A DNA stretch of 61,488 bases from Massilia sp. CFBP 13721. GTDB taxonomy: Bacteria; Pseudomonadota; Gammaproteobacteria; Burkholderiales; Burkholderiaceae_D. The translations under genes and the position numbers were made by a program. The notes beneath the pieces are model-generated. The model worked only from the letters and a program-made list of their open reading frames with translations. It was not told the DNA's origin and did no database searches. Of the stretch, positions 61,424-61,488 are shown one piece after another. Location of the stretch: the NCBI RefSeq assembly GCF_014842025.1, contig NZ_JACYUY010000033.1:1-61488 (forward strand), in the 5' to 3' direction. The first letter of the stretch is position 1; each line of letters starts with the position of its first letter.

Positions 61424-61488
61424 TGGTCTAATGCCCCCGGACACCTCGATAGGTGGATAATTCACCTTCGAAGGAGTTTACATGACCA
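61424..61488 (+). mobile_element. Left end of an insertion sequence, probably IS3 family, with start of its first gene
   Basis: The stretch TGGTCTAATGCCCCCGGACA at 61424 resembles IS3-family terminal repeats. It is followed, after the short leader usual for such elements, by AAGGAG and an ATG at 61482 whose next codon is ACC. Only two codons and one base of the gene are in the window, so the family is a guess from the terminus. Confidence 0.45.

Noticed and set aside
1..61488. CRISPR arrays, tRNA or rRNA genes
   Set aside because: No regularly spaced repeats and no recognisable tRNA or rRNA segments were seen; the only iterons are the three GGTAT units in each att repeat.

Overview
The window looks like chromosome of a high-GC betaproteobacterium of the Oxalobacteraceae (Massilia/Duganella/Telluria type). 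The evidence is the GC-rich coding style, two trimeric Burkholderiales-type porins, MHS-type transporters, a fused QuiC-type 3-dehydroshikimate dehydratase and REP-like GTGGGCGCC palindromes. This is inferred from gene content; no rRNA or other marker gene is present.

Layout. (1) 1-540: left end of an IS110-family element, with its 5' noncoding leader abutting a REP palindrome. (2) 537-28058: a large aromatic catabolism region in several transcription units. Leftward 5619-537 holds a C-C hydrolase, an extradiol dioxygenase, an HsaA-like monooxygenase, NadC and an MFS carrier. Rightward 6709-10596 holds a dihydroxyphthalate decarboxylase-like protein, a gentisate dioxygenase-like bicupin, an FAH hydrolase and a PDR-type reductase. 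Leftward 16880-10852 holds DoxX-like membrane proteins, a Tat-signal MmgE/PrpD protein, an orphan TRAP binding protein, a SnoaL-like protein and an MHS carrier. A porin lies at 18077-16950. Leftward 25642-18272 holds an SDR, a Rieske oxygenase, an acyl-CoA dehydrogenase, a CoA-transferase and the lower meta-pathway enzymes. Rightward 25888-28058 holds a flavin reductase/IclR-sensor fusion and a LysR regulator. An 18-bp box around TTCTAGAAC lies, in the same orientation relative to the gene it precedes, in front of the hydrolase, the porin and the flavin reductase, so these units probably form one regulon. (3) 28077-29290: small hypothetical genes and an IS3 remnant. (4) 29294-34318: a 1674-aa Ser/Thr kinase-AAA ATPase-GAF-GGDEF protein. 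(5) 34551-42166: a 7.6-kb segment of lower GC bounded by two direct repeats. Each repeat carries a guaA-3'-end-like core and three GGTAT iterons, so they look like integrase attachment sites. The segment carries a His-Xaa-Ser radical-SAM peptide-modification system (hxsB-hxsC-hxsA, with no hxsD), an unrecognised overlapping gene pair, a secreted protein and a DUF4236 protein. (6) 42285-45703: a decayed redox cluster with an amber-interrupted aldo/keto reductase, a cupin, a Tat flavodoxin, a disturbed carboxymuconolactone decarboxylase and a 5'-truncated alcohol dehydrogenase. (7) 45870-57124: quinate/shikimate catabolism, with porin, MHS and AEC carriers, IclR regulator, a fused and a split QuiC homologue, AroE and AroQ. 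(8) 57347-61488: an amber-interrupted U32 peptidase, a PD-(D/E)XK nuclease and the start of another insertion sequence.

How the genes could work together. In the first cluster, Rieske oxygenase + PDR reductase and SDR would make a diol, and the decarboxylase-like protein could remove a ring carboxylate. The HsaA-like oxygenase with the flavin reductase would hydroxylate, and the extradiol enzyme and hydrolase would open and split the ring. The C5 dienoate would go by hydratase, aldolase and acylating aldehyde dehydrogenase to pyruvate and acetyl-CoA, while the other acid would be handled by the CoA-transferase and acyl-CoA dehydrogenase. The substrate cannot be read from sequence. In the second cluster quinate or shikimate would be converted to protocatechuate; no protocatechuate ring-cleavage genes lie in the window.
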